Assembly: GCA_018715295.1 (NCBI GenBank)
Contig: DVLY01000110.1
Span: 1 to 8,217, forward strand
Length of the DNA: 8,217 nucleotides
DNA from: Candidatus Merdimorpha stercoravium
Lineage (GTDB): Bacteria; Bacteroidota; Bacteroidia; Flavobacteriales; UBA1820
Direction of reading: 5' to 3'
Below are positions 6,573-8,217 of this stretch, piece after piece (the first letter of the stretch is position 1; the number at the start of each line of letters is the position of its first letter). The notes under the pieces were generated by a model. The model did no database searches. It was not told where the DNA came from and worked only from the letters and a program-made list of their open reading frames with translations. The translations under genes and the position numbers were made by a program.

Positions 6573-7219
6573 TACCTCAACCCGCCGACACGACGAGCTT
6601 CTTTCCTGTCGACGGCTCGCTGCACCGCCGGATAGCGGCGGCGGAACTTGTCGAACGTATCGCGGGACAGATCGAATCGGCGGCAAATATCAGCGATGGA
6701 CTGATCTTGGTTGAGCATCCGGATGATCTGCTGCTGGTTTTCGGTCAGGATGTTGAACTTGGTGTAACTCCCCTTGCGCCGTCCCAATACCTTTCCTTCG
6801 GCCTTGCGCAAAGCCAATGCCTCCCGGGTACGCATCGAAATGAGGTTGCGCTCGATCTCGGCCACCAGACCGAAAGCAAAGCACAGCACTTTGCTGTTTA
6901 TGGAATTGTCGAACGAATAACCTTCCTTGGTCGAAAAAAGGTTGATCCGTTTTTTCAAACACTTGCCCATGATGGCCATTACGTCGGTCAGCGTCCGGCT
7001 CAAACGCGAAACTTCGGTAACGATCAAGGTATCGCCCGGCTTCATCCGGCGCAAAAGCGCGCCCAATTTCCGCTCGCGTTCATTCTTGCGGCCGCTGACG
7101 ACTTCCGTTACCCAGTTGTCGACGGTCCAGTTCCGGCTCTGCGCAAAACGCCTGATCTCGTCCTGTTGGTTGGCAAGGTGTTGCTTTCCTGTGCTTACCC
7201 GTAAATATCCTGTTATCAT
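6572..7219 (-). CDS. Serine site-specific recombinase, Mpi-like DNA invertase/resolvase
   Basis: 215 residues. Small serine recombinases cut both strands at paired short sites and invert or resolve the DNA between them. The N-terminal catalytic domain starts MITGYLRVSTGKQ, with R7 and the nucleophile S9 in the invariant YxRVST motif. The active-site arginines R72 and R75 are in SRLSR. The long E-helix follows (AEIERNLISMRTREALALRKAEG, about 120-142). Residues about 174-195 (SIADICRRFDLSRDTFDKF) are a helix-turn-helix for DNA binding. Length and sequence resemble the Bacteroides Mpi group, known for flipping capsule-locus promoters. The ATG at 7219 is chosen since the YLRVST motif normally sits near residue 5; the frame stays open upstream to 7306 without family similarity. 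The catalytic residues are intact, so it should be active. Its target sites are not identified. It lies downstream of a fimbrial-tip-like gene. Confidence 0.92.
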   Translation of the reverse strand: MITGYLRVSTGKQHLANQQDEIRRFAQSRNWTVDNWVTEVVSGRKNERERKLGALLRRMKPGDTLIVTEVSRLSRTLTDVMAIMGKCLKKRINLFSTKEGYSFDNSINSKVLCFAFGLVAEIERNLISMRTREALALRKAEGKVLGRRKGSYTKFNILTENQQQIIRMLNQDQSIADICRRFDLSRDTFDKFRRRYPAVQRAVDRKEARRVGGLR

Positions 7220-7239
7220 ACGAAAAATGGTTTTTTGTT

Positions 7240-7255
7240 CGGGCAATATCGCCCG
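7240..7255 (-). promoter_or_regulatory. Dyad in the recombinase leader
   Basis: CGGGC (7240-7244) and GCCCG (7251-7255) flank six bases, AATATC. It lies 21 bp upstream of the recombinase ATG, at or just downstream of the predicted transcription start. It could fold as a stem-loop in the leader or act as a DNA operator. No function is assigned. Confidence 0.3.
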
Positions 7256-7259
7256 CGCG

Positions 7260-7267
7260 TAAAGGTA
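7260..7267 (-). promoter_or_regulatory. Candidate -7 box for the recombinase
   Basis: The minus strand reads TACCTTTA, one mismatch from TAnnTTTG, 41 bp upstream of the recombinase ATG. Two copies of TTTTCGT (minus strand, 7273-7279 and 7287-7293) lie just upstream in the -20 to -35 area. The expected leader is about 35 nt. Confidence 0.4.
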
Positions 7268-7354
7268 ATAGCACGAAAACACCCTGACGAAAAACCACCA
7301 TTCCACTTCCTGCCGAAGAATCCGATACTTTACACGACTTGCCCTGTCCCTACG

Positions 7355-7386
7355 AAAAAAGCGTCGAGGAATTTACCTCGACGCTT
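7355..7386 (-). terminator. Intrinsic terminator, minus direction
   Basis: Positions 7359-7369 (AAGCGTCGAGG) and 7376-7386 form a perfect 11-bp stem around the 6-nt loop AATTTA. On the minus strand the stem runs directly into six T residues (7360-7355), the classic Rho-independent layout. On the plus strand only CTATT follows, so the minus direction is favoured. It would stop transcripts from the fimbrial-tip-like gene before the recombinase promoter, or end a small RNA starting between 7387 and 7465. Confidence 0.7.
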
Positions 7387-7463
7387 CTATTATGGCAGCC
7401 GCCGTTATCCTTTCCAGGATATGCAAAACCATGCATGAATAAACGCATTCCCGGAAAACATCC

Positions 7464-7503
7464 AAAAACCGCTTGTTTGACCGGACGGTCAAACCCGCCG
7501 GTT
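7464..7503 (-). terminator. Probable terminator/dyad directly after the fimbrial-tip-like gene
   Basis: The core is a 9-bp inverted repeat, GTTTGACCG and CGGTCAAAC, around the dinucleotide GA (7474-7493). As RNA it gives an 8-bp stem with a 4-nt loop. An outer AACCG/CGGTT pairing can enclose it, overlapping the stop codon on one side and running into the T-run (7468-7464) on the other. That fits an intrinsic terminator. The near-perfect symmetry around two bases would also fit a protein-binding site, including the crossover-site geometry of a serine recombinase. Confidence 0.5.
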
Positions 7504-8217
7504 ACGGATAACTATCTCCATCTATAAGTCCGCCATCGGACGGACGATACACCGCCCGGATACGCAACGGCTGTGTCCTCAGCGCTTTTCCATACGCACT
7601 GGCAGCTCCCTGAGCGGGATCGTAATACTGGTCGGCTCCGCTGGGCTTATGGACGATGCTTCCCGATCCATTCACGTAAGCCATCGTCGCACGGGCGTAT
7701 TCCGAAGCTTCGTACGTTACCCACTCGCCTTCGCGCGCGGCTGCGGCCGAAGACCAGTAAAAATTTTCCTGAAATTCCTTGTACACCGGATAATACGTGG
7801 TAAGCGTATTTTCCAACTCGCGGATAGCCGGCAGATACCATACGGTATTCTCCTCGGAGATCATACCGCTGGCATCGGTCTTGTTTTTCCGGTAGCAATA
7901 CTCGGCAGCCGTCTGGGGGACCTCGTCCAGGACCATCGCCCGGGCGGGACCGTCGGGCTGCAGCCCTGTCCAGTGTTTATTGAACACACCGGTAGCCATC
8001 AGGATAGCGATCGTCCCCTTTTTCCCCTCGAAATAATTCTCCACCGCATTCAAATGTGGAAGATACCCGATGCCCAGACCAGTATTGATCTCACCCATAT
8101 TGGCCGGCCCCCAGGGAAGGCCTTCGTATACCTGGTCTGTGGTCCATTGGGAAAGAGGGTCGTAATAATCCCGATATTCCTCGTATGCCTCGACATAGAT
8201 CGTGTACTGATACACAC
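7502..8217 (-). CDS. Partial surface/fimbrial-tip-like protein (C-terminal part)
   Basis: The reading frame is open to the right window edge; the first GTG there is an internal codon and the true start lies outside. About 237 C-terminal residues are visible. They resemble the C-terminal region of Bacteroidetes fimbrial-tip or large surface proteins (DUF4906-like). The layout is an N-part with GLGIGYLPHLNAVENYFEGKKGT, then a lectin-like block with W126-Y-L-P-A-I-R-E-L (counting from the window-edge codon), NFYWSSA (about 151-157), and the terminal strand PLRIRAVYRP (about 216-225) before a short acidic tail. The WYLP and YWSS pair is typical of the DUF1566-like fold in these adhesins. The family call is from motif resemblance and is moderate; without the N-terminus no signal peptide or lipobox can be seen. 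It is followed by a hairpin at its stop codon and then the recombinase gene. Confidence 0.7.
   Translation of the reverse strand, partial: VYQYTIYVEAYEEYRDYYDPLSQWTTDQVYEGLPWGPANMGEINTGLGIGYLPHLNAVENYFEGKKGTIAILMATGVFNKHWTGLQPDGPARAMVLDEVPQTAAEYCYRKNKTDASGMISEENTVWYLPAIRELENTLTTYYPVYKEFQENFYWSSAAAAREGEWVTYEASEYARATMAYVNGSGSIVHKPSGADQYYDPAQGAASAYGKALRTQPLRIRAVYRPSDGGLIDGDSYP

Larger units (their letters stand above)
7220..7501. other. 282-bp non-coding, hairpin-rich region between the recombinase and the fimbrial-tip-like gene
   Basis: No convincing gene is present. The region holds the recombinase promoter and leader dyad (7240-7267), four same-orientation copies of ACGAAAA (7220, 7273, 7287, 7352), and an 11-bp stem-loop (7359-7386). 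It also holds a 6-bp stem-loop TATCCT/AGGATA with a 4-nt loop (7406-7421), an 8-bp palindrome CATGCATG (7430-7437), and a 9-bp dyad at 7474-7493. It is clearly more AT-rich than the left and middle parts of the window. The short plus-strand frames here run through the hairpins and have no family features. Confidence 0.6.

Noticed and set aside
7220..7300. Inverted AATGG-T-run and A-run-CCATT sequences as possible edges of an invertible promoter
   Set aside because: The match depends mostly on A/T runs and needs a gap of two bases; arms of true invertible elements are usually longer and exact.
7339..7527. 62-codon plus-strand frame in the non-coding region, including a shorter start at 7435
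   Set aside because: It passes through three hairpins and into the antisense of the fimbrial-tip-like gene, with no leader, promoter or family features.

Overview
The window looks like chromosome from a fairly GC-rich member of the Bacteroidales. Two observations support this. The protein families are typical of the group: a Porin_10-type barrel, a DUF4369/TlpA-type lipoprotein, an Mpi-like serine invertase and a fimbrial-tip-like surface protein. Candidate promoters also resemble the Bacteroidetes -7 box TAnnTTTG, and Shine-Dalgarno sequences are largely absent. An Alistipes/Rikenellaceae-like host is my guess from composition and gene content only.

Left part (1-3530, minus strand): a putative outer-membrane porin with a GC-rich terminator at the window edge, preceded by a secreted or periplasmic serine hydrolase of the beta-lactamase/penicillin-binding fold. 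Each has its own candidate -7 box. The hydrolase promoter overlaps a perfect 12-bp palindrome.

Middle part (3531-5030, plus strand): a divergent control region, then Dps (ferritin-like iron and DNA protection) and a Prx6/archaeal-type peroxiredoxin, ending at a very strong intrinsic terminator. This reads as a two-gene oxidative-stress unit: Dps removes ferrous iron and peroxide, and the peroxiredoxin reduces peroxides.

Right-middle (5104-6555, plus strand): a new promoter, a 61-residue two-helix membrane protein, and a lipoprotein with a DUF4369-like N-terminal domain and a TlpA-like thioredoxin domain (WCGGC). They are probably co-transcribed and suggest an envelope redox function.

Right end (6572-8217, minus strand): a serine site-specific recombinase convergent with the lipoprotein. 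A 282-bp non-coding stretch rich in hairpins and repeats follows, then the 3' part of a surface/fimbrial-tip-like gene that runs off the window. This is the most accessory-looking part. An invertase beside a surface-adhesin-like gene raises the possibility of phase variation, but no matched pair of inverted recombination sites is visible inside the window.

I found no rRNA, tRNA, CRISPR array or insertion sequence.
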